Shown one piece after another: positions 1 through 5,834 of a DNA stretch of 6,122 nucleotides. Made by a program: the position numbers and the translations under genes. The notes beneath the pieces were generated by a model that searched no databases, had not been told where the DNA came from, and saw only the letters and a program-made list of their open reading frames with translations. How positions within the stretch are numbered: position 1 is the stretch's first letter; each line of letters begins with the position of its first letter. Source of the stretch: Deltaproteobacteria bacterium (GTDB lineage Bacteria > Desulfobacterota > Binatia > DP-6); contig VBLA01000238.1 of the NCBI GenBank assembly GCA_005879245.1, positions 1 through 6,122 of the forward strand, in the 5' to 3' direction.

Positions 1-2
1 CG

Positions 3-14
3 CCCCCCTCCCCC
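3..14 (-). promoter_or_regulatory. Possible ribosome binding site of a gene beyond the left edge
   Basis: Read on the minus strand, the last bases of the window, after the tgt stop, form a G-rich run that contains GGGAGG. This resembles a strong Shine-Dalgarno sequence for a further leftward gene starting just outside the window. In many bacteria yajC and then secD/secF follow tgt, which fits, but no coding sequence of such a gene is visible here. It may equally be an ordinary G-rich spacer; the 35 bp between the tgt stop and the edge show nothing else. Confidence 0.35.
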
Positions 15-35
15 GTCTGTGCGAACGCCCCCATG

Positions 36-1142
36 TCAGGCCCACGCTCCGATCGCCGCGGCGGAGCGCTCGGGGAAGGTGCCCTCGGCGAGCGCTGCGC
101 GGATCTCGCTCATCAGCTGAAGGTAGAAGTGAAGATTGTGCAGCGTCGCGAGCCGCGCACCGAGCATCTCACCCGCCAGCATGAGGTGCCGGAGTGCACC
201 GCGGCTGAAGCGCTGGCAGGTGTAGCAGGTGCAGCCCATCTCCACCGGGCGCGGATCCCGCGCGTGCGCGGCGTTGCGAATCATGAGCTTGCCCTCGCGG
301 GTGAAGAGCGTCCCGTTGCGCGCGTTCCGGGTCGGGAGGACGCAGTCGAAGAGGTCATATCCCATGGCGACGAAGCGAAGCAAATCGCGGGGCGTGCCGA
401 CACCCATCAGGTACCGCGGTCGCTCGCGCGGCAGGAGCACAACGGTCGCCGCCGCGACGCGCGCCGTCTCCGCCCGCGGCTCCCCGACCGAGAGCCCTCC
501 CACCGCGTACCCGTCGAAGCCGAGCGCCGTGAGACCGGCGACGCTCTCCGCACGGAGCTCCATGTCGCATCCGCCCTGCACGATACCGAAGAGCGCAGTC
601 TCGGCGCGCCCGCGGGCGGCCATGCTCCGTGCCGCCCACGCCGTCGTGCGGGTCACCGCCCGCCCTACCTGCGCTGCGGGCGCACTGGCCGACACGCATT
701 CGTCGAGCGCCATGGCAACATCCACGCCGAGTGCCTCCTGGACCGCCACTGCCTCCTCCGGGGACAGTGTGCCGGGACGGCCGTCGACATGCGAGCGGTA
801 GGACAGGCCGTGGTCGTCGACCCGCACGAGGCCGGAGAGGCTCATCACCTGGAAGCCCCCGCTGTCGGTCAGGATCGGTCCGTCCCAGCCCATGATCGCA
901 TGCAGGCCTCCGAGCGCGCGGACGGTGTCCACCCCGGGGCGCTGCGCCAGGTGATAGGCGTTGGCCAGCAGCATCGTGGCGCCGAGCTCACGGAGCTCGT
1001 GGGGCGCCACCCCCTTCACGGCGCCGTGGCTCGCGACGGGCATGAAGGCCGGCGTGGCGACCTCCCCGTGCGCGGTCGTCAGGCGGCCGAGTCGCGCCCC
1101 CGAACGGTCGGCGCGGACGATCTCGAAACGAAAGCCGCTCAC
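36..1142 (-). CDS. tgt: Queuine/preQ1 tRNA-guanine transglycosylase (Tgt)
   Basis: This cytoplasmic enzyme exchanges guanine-34 of GUN-anticodon tRNAs (Asp, Asn, His, Tyr) for preQ1, the step before QueA in queuosine synthesis. The product is 368 aa, close to the 375 aa of E. coli Tgt. Visible signatures are DSGGFQV with the general acid/base Asp93, DEC with Asp147, FGIVQGG (185-191), YAVGGLSVGE (212-221), YLMGVGTP, and FDCVLPTRNAR with the nucleophile Asp266. The zinc site is Cys304, Cys306, Cys309 and His335, with the standard 26-residue spacing from the last Cys to the His. I chose the GTG at 1142-1140 because the family fold begins there and it overlaps the queA stop as GTGA, implying translational coupling. 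A longer in-frame reading to 1220 would run inside queA and adds 26 residues unlike the family. No Shine-Dalgarno is seen, which fits re-initiation. One mild oddity is that the usual Tyr-Pro after DEC is replaced by a Ser/Ala stretch. The enzyme otherwise looks complete and active. Confidence 0.96.
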   Translation of the reverse strand: MSGFRFEIVRADRSGARLGRLTTAHGEVATPAFMPVASHGAVKGVAPHELRELGATMLLANAYHLAQRPGVDTVRALGGLHAIMGWDGPILTDSGGFQVMSLSGLVRVDDHGLSYRSHVDGRPGTLSPEEAVAVQEALGVDVAMALDECVSASAPAAQVGRAVTRTTAWAARSMAARGRAETALFGIVQGGCDMELRAESVAGLTALGFDGYAVGGLSVGEPRAETARVAAATVVLLPRERPRYLMGVGTPRDLLRFVAMGYDLFDCVLPTRNARNGTLFTREGKLMIRNAAHARDPRPVEMGCTCYTCQRFSRGALRHLMLAGEMLGARLATLHNLHFYLQLMSEIRAALAEGTFPERSAAAIGAWA

Positions 1143-2161
1143 GTGATGAGCATCGCATCGCCGAAGCTGTAGAACCGGTAGCGGAGGCGGATCGCTTCCG
1201 CATACGAGGCCTGCGTGCATTCCCAGCCGGCGAACGCCGCCACCAGCGCCAGCAGCGGCGAGCGCGGCAGGTGGAAGTTGGTGAGCAACGCGCCGACGAT
1301 GCGGAAACGGTAGCCGGGCCGAATGAAGAGTTCCGCCTCCCCGGCACCGGCACGCAGCGTCCCGTCCGCCGCGGCCGCCTCGAGTGCTCGCACGGTCGTC
1401 GTGCCGACCGCGACGACTCGGTTACCTCGCGCCTCGGCGGCGCGGATGCGCTCCACCGTCCCGAGCGGGAGCTCGTATCGCTCGGACGCGACGACGGCCG
1501 TCTCCAGCTCCTCGTCCCGCAGCGGAAGAAAGCTCCCCACCCCGACGTGAAGGGTGAGGCTCGCGATCTCGACGCCGGCTGCGCCGAGCTCCTCGAGAAG
1601 CGCCGCGCTCAGGTGGAGCCCCGCCGTCGGGGCTGCAACCGCCCCCGGGACGCGCGCGTACACGGTCTGATAACGCTCGCGATCGGCCAGCGCCGGACCC
1701 TGGGGGCGGCGGATGTAGGGCGGTAGCGGCACCTCGCCCACGCGCTCGAGCCAGACGAGCACGGGCGCGTCGAGCCGGACGCGGAGATGCCACCGCCCCT
1801 CGCCGAGGGACGCGATCCACTCCCCCTCCGCCTGGGGGAGGTGGGCGCGCTCGCCGACGCGCGGAGCGCCCCGTACCAGGACTTCCCAATCATTCTCGCC
1901 AGCCAGGGGCCGTACGAAGAGGACTTCGAGCCGGCCACCGCTCGGCCGCCGCGCCGCCACGCGCGCCGGGATGACCCGGGTGTCGTTCAGCACGAGCAGA
2001 TCGCCCGCGCGCAGGCAGGCCGGCAGGTCGGCTACCCGGAGGTGCCGGCGCTCGCCCGAGGCGCGGTCGAGGACGAGGAGCCCTGCCGCACTCCGCTCGG
2101 GCGCCGGCTCCTGGGCGATCAGCTCGGGGGGCAGGGCGTAGGCCAGGTCGGCGAGACGCAC
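1139..2161 (-). CDS. queA: S-adenosylmethionine:tRNA ribosyltransferase-isomerase (QueA)
   Basis: QueA transfers and isomerises the ribosyl part of S-adenosylmethionine onto preQ1-34 of tRNA, giving epoxyqueuosine. The product is 340 aa (E. coli 356). Recognisable blocks are ELIAQEPAPERSAAGLLVLD (13-32), LLVLNDTRVIPAR (55-67), PLPPYIRRP (145-153), RYQTVYARVPGAVAAPTAGL (163-182), LHVGVGSF, VGTTTVRALE (252-261), TNFHLP (294-299) and YRFYSFGDAMLI at the C-terminus. It starts with GTG directly after the slipin TGA (0 nt spacing) and ends overlapping tgt by GTGA, so the order slipin-queA-tgt is one unit. Oddities: the conserved His-x-Met-His-Ser-Glu element reads Ala-Val-Val-Ala-Ser-Glu at 222-227 without any indel; the Phe of GLHF is Leu184; and the Thr of the HLPxST motif is Pro302. 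The frame is intact throughout, so these are substitutions and not damage. Identity is certain; full activity is likely but less certain. Confidence 0.95.
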   Translation of the reverse strand: MRLADLAYALPPELIAQEPAPERSAAGLLVLDRASGERRHLRVADLPACLRAGDLLVLNDTRVIPARVAARRPSGGRLEVLFVRPLAGENDWEVLVRGAPRVGERAHLPQAEGEWIASLGEGRWHLRVRLDAPVLVWLERVGEVPLPPYIRRPQGPALADRERYQTVYARVPGAVAAPTAGLHLSAALLEELGAAGVEIASLTLHVGVGSFLPLRDEELETAVVASERYELPLGTVERIRAAEARGNRVVAVGTTTVRALEAAAADGTLRAGAGEAELFIRPGYRFRIVGALLTNFHLPRSPLLALVAAFAGWECTQASYAEAIRLRYRFYSFGDAMLIT

Positions 2162-2917
2162 TCAGGTCGTCCGACCGCCGAGGCTCCCGAGGAACGGCTT
2201 CAGGAGATCGATCGGCACGGGGAAGATGGTCGTCGAATTGTTCTCGGAGGCGATCTCGACGAGGGTCTGCAGGTAGCGCAGCTGGAGCGCGATCGGCTCC
2301 TTCGCCATGATCGCCGACGCCTCGGCCAGACGCTGGGCCGCCTGAAACTCGCCCTCGGCGGCGATCACCTTCGCGCGACGCTCGCGCTCGGCCTCCGCCT
2401 GCCGCGCCATTGCGCGCCGCATCTCCTCGGGGAGATCGATGTGCTTGACGGCGACCTGCACGACCTTGATGCCCCACGGCTCGGTGTGTTGGTCGATGAT
2501 CGACTGGAGATGCGTGTTGATCTTCTCGCGCTCGGCCAGGAGCTCGTCGAGCTCGGCCTCGCCACACACGCTGCGCAGCGTGGTCTGCGCGTTCTGTGAA
2601 GTCGCGAAGAGGTAGTTTTTCACCTCCACCACGGCCCGATTCGGGTCGACCACCCGGAAGTAGAGGACGGCGTTCACCTTGATCGAGACGTTGTCCTTGG
2701 TGATCACGTCCTGCGAGGGGATGTCCATGGTAATGGTGCGGAGATCGATTCGAAGCGCCTTCTCGATGCCGGGAATCACGTAGATGACGCCGGGCCCGCG
2801 CGCGCCGACGAGGCGCCCGAGACGGAAGACGACCGCACGTTCGTACTCGCGCAGCACCTTGAGCCCGCTCAGCACGAACGCCGCCACGATCACGAGTGCA
2901 GCCCATGCACCTGGCAT
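2162..2917 (-). CDS. Slipin / stomatin-like SPFH (band 7) membrane protein
   Basis: A prokaryotic stomatin-like protein of 251 aa. Residues about 4-19 form one hydrophobic N-terminal anchor. The SPFH domain follows from about 20 to 165, with [12 protein letters not shown] (24-35), [13 protein letters not shown] (41-53), a beta-rich stretch [17 protein letters not shown] (63-79), YFRVVDP and [14 protein letters not shown] charged Ala/Glu/Arg-rich coiled coil spans about 165-205, and the end is a hydrophobic segment with [10 protein letters not shown] (226-235). Such proteins oligomerise on the inner membrane and organise membrane microdomains. In archaea (Pyrococcus PH1511) the partner NfeD protease cleaves the hydrophobic C-terminal part, and the corresponding segment is present here. 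The ATG at 2917 is preceded by AAGGGAG at a good distance, and nfeD lies 12 nt upstream. The gene abuts queA downstream. It is intact even though its nfeD partner appears broken. The exact subfamily (eoslipin or related) is not resolved. Confidence 0.92.
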   Translation of the reverse strand: MPGAWAALVIVAAFVLSGLKVLREYERAVVFRLGRLVGARGPGVIYVIPGIEKALRIDLRTITMDIPSQDVITKDNVSIKVNAVLYFRVVDPNRAVVEVKNYLFATSQNAQTTLRSVCGEAELDELLAEREKINTHLQSIIDQHTEPWGIKVVQVAVKHIDLPEEMRRAMARQAEAERERRAKVIAAEGEFQAAQRLAEASAIMAKEPIALQLRYLQTLVEIASENNSTTIFPVPIDLLKPFLGSLGGRTT

Positions 2918-2923
2918 GCGTTT

Positions 2924-2930
2924 CTCCCTT
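2924..2930 (-). promoter_or_regulatory. Shine-Dalgarno of the slipin gene
   Basis: AAGGGAG on the minus strand begins on the last base of the nfeD stop and lies 6 nt before the slipin ATG. It is the only strong ribosome binding site inside this gene cluster; the other junctions overlap or abut and seem to rely on coupling. It fixes the slipin start and suggests independent translation of slipin, which matters because nfeD upstream is frameshifted. Confidence 0.75.
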
Positions 2931-3637
2931 CACCGGGGCTGGCGCGCCCGGCGGACGTGAAGCCGGAGACCCTCGACCCCCGTTACCTCGACGCGCTCCC
3001 CCGCGTCCACCACGTCCTCGCTCTCCGCCGTCCAGTATTCGCCTCTCACCAGCACCGTGCCCTCGGGTGCCAGCCGGTGGCGGGCAATCCCGACGGTGCC
3101 CACCATCGCCTGGGGACCGAGCGCCGCCCGAGCCCGCTGCGAGCGGACGACCAGGGTCGCCACGACGAGCATGATGGCGCCCACCGTCCCGCCTACACCG
3201 AATACCAGGCTCCGCGCCACGGCGACCCCCGTCCCCGCATCGAAGAGGAAGAGCGAACCGAGCAGGAAGGCGACGAGCCCCCCCACCCCGACCAGCCCGA
3301 AGGTGGGGAGGAACACCTCCGCCCCGAGGAGCGCGACACCGAGCAACATGAGCGCCAGGCCCGAGGTGTTGAGCGGCAGGACCTGGAGCGCCGTCAGCGC
3401 GAGGAGGAGGCAGATCGCGCCCGCCACCCCGGGAAAGACGACGCCGGGGTGCGTGAACTCGATGTAGAGGCCGAGGACACCCGCCATCATGAGCAGATAT
3501 GCGATGTTCGGGTCAGCGATGACGTTCAGGATGCGCTGCCCGAGCCGCATCGAGTAGGTCCGCGTCCGCACGTGGCCATCCAGCCCCCGGACCGCCACGC
3601 CCAGGGCCAGCGCTCGCCACTCGTCCCCGATCTCCAC
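2930..3637 (-). CDS. NfeD C-terminal fragment: membrane helices and OB-fold domain
   Basis: This is the second half of the broken nfeD in the other frame. The GTG at 3637 is only the most upstream plausible start inside the homologous part; an ATG at 3550 gives 206 aa. From that ATG, residues about 15-32, 36-60, 64-82, 84-103 and 112-135 are hydrophobic membrane segments, including the typical HPG, LQVLP and FGLVGVGGLVAFLLGSL elements. A basic stretch RSQRARA follows, and then the NfeD OB-fold (about 148-200: MVGTVGIA, GTVLVRGEYWTAES, GERVEVTGVEGL). On its own this half resembles short NfeD proteins, which lack the protease. No Shine-Dalgarno is evident at either start, so independent translation is uncertain. 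Confidence 0.55.
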   Translation of the reverse strand: MEIGDEWRALALGVAVRGLDGHVRTRTYSMRLGQRILNVIADPNIAYLLMMAGVLGLYIEFTHPGVVFPGVAGAICLLLALTALQVLPLNTSGLALMLLGVALLGAEVFLPTFGLVGVGGLVAFLLGSLFLFDAGTGVAVARSLVFGVGGTVGAIMLVVATLVVRSQRARAALGPQAMVGTVGIARHRLAPEGTVLVRGEYWTAESEDVVDAGERVEVTGVEGLRLHVRRARQPR

Positions 3638-4164
3638 CCAGCGCCCGTCCGCCAGCGGACCGCGCGCGCCGCCCATTCGACGTTCCGACCCCGCCGCTGG
3701 GCGATCGCTTCGCTGAAGGAAGCGGTGAAGTTCTCGAGCTTCTCGCCCATCACGCCCTTGATGTCCTCGCCGGCACCGCCGACCGGGTGCGCCGCCCCGA
3801 TGTTCGTCCCAGGCGCCATGGCGGCCACGTGGGCCGCCAGCGTGATGAACACACCGGCCGAGCCGGCGCCCGCGCCGCTGGGGGCCACGTACACGATCAC
3901 CGGGAGGGGAGCGGCCAGGATGTCCTTGACCATCGCCCGCGCGGACGGCAGGAGTCCGCCCGGCGTGTCGAGCTCGACGACGAGGGCGGGCGCCCCTTCG
4001 CGCTCGGCGCGCGCGATGGCCTCGTGGGTGAAATCGGCCACCGCCGGGTTGATCGTCCCGTCGATCACGATGCGTGCGAGCGCGCCGTCCGTGAGCGGCG
4101 CGCCGACGAGAGCGGCGGTCCGCAGGCCGAGCAGCAGCCCGACGCCCGCCGCGGGCCACTTCAT
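3526..4164 (-). CDS. NfeD N-terminal fragment: signal peptide and ClpP-class protease domain
   Basis: This is the readable first half of the broken nfeD. If translated as it stands it gives 212 aa. Residues 1 to about 169 match NfeD proteases, with a signal peptide, the SAGVF serine motif (Ser102) and Lys142 in the EKLEN stretch; the Ser-Lys spacing of 40 is close to that of the Pyrococcus PH1510 dyad (97/138). The last 43 or so residues, after the junction near 3657, are Trp/Arg/Gly-rich out-of-frame sequence with no family resemblance. The product would be a secreted protease domain without its membrane anchor. Its real expression is unknown. Confidence 0.6.
   Translation of the reverse strand: MKWPAAGVGLLLGLRTAALVGAPLTDGALARIVIDGTINPAVADFTHEAIARAEREGAPALVVELDTPGGLLPSARAMVKDILAAPLPVIVYVAPSGAGAGSAGVFITLAAHVAAMAPGTNIGAAHPVGGAGEDIKGVMGEKLENFTASFSEAIAQRRGRNVEWAARAVRWRTGAGWRSGTSGERWPWAWRSGGWMATCGRGPTRCGSGSAS
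3647..3660. repeat. Perfect 6-bp inverted repeat at the nfeD junction
   Basis: GTCCGC and its complement GCGGAC flank two bases, forming a 14-bp near-palindrome exactly where homology to NfeD switches frame. It could be a recombination or deletion endpoint, or a hairpin that disturbed sequencing. It may also be chance in G+C-rich DNA. Confidence 0.6.
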
Positions 4165-4922
4165 CGCGGGCCCGTGCCGATGCCGAGCTCCAGCATGACC
4201 TTCTGGATGTCCTGCCAGACGAGCCGCTTGTCGGCCGGATTGCGGAGGAGGTAGGCGGGATGAAACGTCGGCATCAGCTTGATGCCGTGATAGTCGTACC
4301 ATCGTCCGCGAAGCTGCGTTATCGGGGTCTTCACGCGGAGAAGCGTCTGTACCGCGAACTTCCCCAGCGCGACGACAACCTCGGGGCCGATCAGCTCGAG
4401 CTGCCGGAGGAGGAAGGGCTCGCAGCTCGCGACCTCGTCGGGCTCCGGGTTCCGGTTGTCGGGCGGCCGACACTTGATGACGTTGGCGATGTAGACGTCC
4501 TCCCGCCGGACCTTCATCCCCTTGGTGATGATCTCGGTCAGCAGCTGGCCGGCCCGGCCGACGAACGGCTCCCCCTGCAGGTCCTCGTCCCGGCCCGGCG
4601 CCTCACCGACGAAGACGAGACGGGCACGAGGACTGCCCACGCCGAAGACGAGGTGGGTGCGGTGCGGCGCGAGCTTGCACCGGCGGCAGTCTCCGATGTG
4701 CGTTCGGAGCTCCTCGAGATTCCGGGTCGCCTCCAACCCGGGGCTGACGAAGAGGTTCCCGGGGGTGGGTTCCACGCTCGTTGTCCTCGCCCGCGGGGCC
4801 TCGGGAGCGGGCCCCGGATTTCTCGGGAAACCGAGCACGCCCAGCTCGCGCTGATGCTCGACGTACGCGCCGAGCGCGCTCACCAGCTCACCGAGCGGGC
4901 CTTGAGACCGCGCGGACCTCAC
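4161..4922 (-). CDS. Family 4 uracil-DNA glycosylase with [4Fe-4S] cluster
   Basis: This enzyme excises uracil from DNA (from cytosine deamination or dUTP incorporation), starting base-excision repair. The product is 253 aa. The catalytic core covers about 70-250: motif 1 GEAPGRDEDLQGEPFVGRAG (106-125) and motif 3 HPAYLLRNP (221-229) identify family 4. The iron-sulphur cysteines are Cys79, Cys82, Cys151 and Cys167. Their spacings (x2 and x15) match the Thermus enzyme (14/17/86/102), and the usual KCRPPDNRNP motif surrounds Cys151. The first 70 residues are an extension: a predicted helix (LGELVSALGAYVEHQRELG) and a Pro/Ala-rich linker. The start at GTG 4922 has no Shine-Dalgarno and could lie slightly downstream (GTG at 4883 would give a shorter form). 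The stop overlaps the nfeD ATG. The gene shares its fold with the N-terminus of phage SPO1 DNA polymerase, which can give misleading automatic names. The core assignment is firm and the exact start is not. Confidence 0.94.
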   Translation of the reverse strand: MRSARSQGPLGELVSALGAYVEHQRELGVLGFPRNPGPAPEAPRARTTSVEPTPGNLFVSPGLEATRNLEELRTHIGDCRRCKLAPHRTHLVFGVGSPRARLVFVGEAPGRDEDLQGEPFVGRAGQLLTEIITKGMKVRREDVYIANVIKCRPPDNRNPEPDEVASCEPFLLRQLELIGPEVVVALGKFAVQTLLRVKTPITQLRGRWYDYHGIKLMPTFHPAYLLRNPADKRLVWQDIQKVMLELGIGTGPR

Positions 4923-4930
4923 TATACGAT
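4902..4930 (+). promoter_or_regulatory. Candidate sigma70 promoter of the phospholipase-like gene
   Basis: TTGAGA at 4902-4907 matches the -35 consensus at five of six positions. It is separated by exactly 17 bp from TACGAT at 4925-4930 (four of six to TATAAT, including the key first and last bases). This lies in the only A+T-rich patch of the neighbourhood. Transcription would begin around 4936-4938, so mRNA would be almost leaderless for the ATG at 4941 and could not serve the ATG at 4932. The -35 lies inside the 5' end of the opposite glycosylase gene. The evidence is consensus matching only. Confidence 0.45.
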
Positions 4931-4931
4931 A

Positions 4932-5834
4932 ATGCTCGTGATGCTGCTCGCCGGACTAGTCGCGCTCTTCGTGCTCGTCTGGCCGGCCGACGCGCACGCC
5001 TGGGGTCCGGTCACCCACCTCGTCCACGGGACGCAAATTCTCTCGTCCCTTAGCATCCTGGGGTCGACGCTTCAAGAAATTCTCCGCGAGAACCGCTTCG
5101 CGTATCTCTACGGCTGCGTGGCCGCCGACATCGTCGTGGGGAAGAAGTATACGCGCAGCCTTTACACGCATTGCCACTGCTGGCCCGTCGGCTGGCAGAT
5201 CGCCGAGGCGGCGCAAACCGAGCGCGAGCAGGCCTTCGCATACGGGTACCTCTCGCACCTCGCGGGTGACGTCTACTCCCACAACCATTTCGTCCCCGTG
5301 CAGCTCATCGTGAGCTACCAGGCTCGGACGCTGCGCCACATCTACTGGGAGGCCCGTTTCGACGCGGCTCAGGATCGCGACCGCTGGCGGGTGATCCGCC
5401 AGGTCTTCGAGCATCGGTATCCCGACTGCGACCGGCTGGTCGAGCGCGTCGTCGAGAGGACGCTCTTCTCCTTCCGCACCAACAAGCGCATCTTCAACTC
5501 CGTCATGAGCCTGCAGCAGCTCGAGCAGTGGCAGGGCATGGTACGGCGGCTCTCGAACCGCTCCCGCTATGTCCTCCCGCCGAGCGAGATCGAACGCTTC
5601 AACACCCTCTGTCTCGGCGCGATCCGCGATCTCCTCGCGCACGGGGAGCAGAGCGCCTGCCAGCACGCCGATCCGACCGGCCGCGAGGCACTCGCCCGCG
5701 CCGAGGCCCTGCGGCGGAAGCTCCGCGCTCTCAAGCGGCGTGGTCAGATGACGGAAGCGATCACGGCCGAGCTGCGTGCCCTGGCGCCGCGCACCAAGCT
5801 CACTCGACGGCGCCCCTCCCTCGCTGCCTCCTAG
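4932..5834 (+). CDS. Secreted zinc-dependent phospholipase C family protein
   Basis: This is a 300-aa protein of the zinc-dependent phospholipase C / S1-P1 nuclease-like fold. A signal peptide (hydrophobic 1-17) ends with Ala-His-Ala before Trp24. In bacterial phospholipases C the mature N-terminal Trp itself binds zinc. The other ligands can be traced: His29 or His32, Asp66 in AADIVVG, His80 or His82 in THCHCW, HLAGD (His109, Asp113), His119 (Asp+6, as in Bacillus cereus 118/122/128) and HIYWE (His136, Glu140), the H-x3-E pair. The likely role is a periplasmic or extracellular phosphoester hydrolase; the substrate is unknown. Residues about 145-300 are a mostly helical, Arg-rich C-terminal part that I cannot assign. 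The ATG at 4932 leaves 9 bp to the opposite glycosylase start; ATG 4941 is an alternative. The reading frame is open further upstream, but that part is antisense to the glycosylase and meaningless. The stop overlaps the convergent coaBC stop. It is the only plus-strand gene here. Confidence 0.85.
   Translation: MLVMLLAGLVALFVLVWPADAHAWGPVTHLVHGTQILSSLSILGSTLQEILRENRFAYLYGCVAADIVVGKKYTRSLYTHCHCWPVGWQIAEAAQTEREQAFAYGYLSHLAGDVYSHNHFVPVQLIVSYQARTLRHIYWEARFDAAQDRDRWRVIRQVFEHRYPDCDRLVERVVERTLFSFRTNKRIFNSVMSLQQLEQWQGMVRRLSNRSRYVLPPSEIERFNTLCLGAIRDLLAHGEQSACQHADPTGREALARAEALRRKLRALKRRGQMTEAITAELRALAPRTKLTRRRPSLAAS

Larger units (their letters stand above)
2930..4164 (-). pseudogene. NfeD family membrane-bound serine protease, frameshifted with internal deletion
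   Basis: This is the long NfeD type: signal peptide, ClpP-class serine protease domain, a multi-spanning membrane region and a C-terminal OB-fold. The ATG at 4164 overlaps the glycosylase stop as ATGA. Frame one carries the protease half: a hydrophobic leader (about 1-22), IDGTINPAVADF, VVELDTPGG (62-70), SAGVF with candidate nucleophile Ser102, and a candidate general base Lys142, up to GRNVEWAARAV (159-169). At about 3655-3660 homology jumps to a second frame that begins LADGRWVEIGDEW and continues through the membrane helices and the OB-fold to the stop at 2930. Joined, the parts give about 410 aa against roughly 430-460 for the family. The stretch that normally links the WA-AV motif to the DGR-V motif (containing EAL and VID elements) is absent, about 30 codons. 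So this is a deletion plus frame change, not a single-base slip. It could be a real lesion or an assembly collapse in G+C-rich sequence. Confidence 0.85.

Noticed and set aside
33..1172. Long plus-strand open frame antisense to tgt
   Set aside because: The protein is Arg/His/Ala-rich with no family features and mirrors the codon pattern of tgt on the other strand; it is a typical G+C-rich shadow.
1143..1220. Longer tgt with an upstream ATG at 1220
   Set aside because: The extra 26 residues lie inside queA and do not resemble Tgt; the GTG at 1142 gives a stop-start overlap and the usual length.
2165..2176. Small inverted repeat GGTCG-CGACC at the slipin/queA boundary
   Set aside because: A 5-bp stem with a 2-bp centre inside coding sequence is expected by chance at this base composition and has no T-run.
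1787..2599. Plus-strand open frame antisense to queA and slipin
   Set aside because: It crosses the boundary of two firmly identified minus-strand genes and shows no motif or ribosome binding site.
1890..2933. Minus-strand open frame overlapping slipin and queA in another frame
   Set aside because: It is extremely Arg-rich, and the overlapping frame encodes a convincing SPFH protein with a good Shine-Dalgarno.
3655..3660. Programmed ribosomal frameshift joining the two nfeD frames
   Set aside because: There is no slippery heptamer, and conserved residues between the halves are missing, which frameshifting alone cannot restore.
2957..4198. Plus-strand open frame antisense to nfeD
   Set aside because: Low-complexity His/Arg/Pro composition and no motif; the minus strand has clear NfeD homology in two frames.
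4260..4931. Upstream extension of the phospholipase-like reading frame by 224 codons
   Set aside because: It is antisense to the conserved glycosylase core and precedes a clear signal peptide at 4932.
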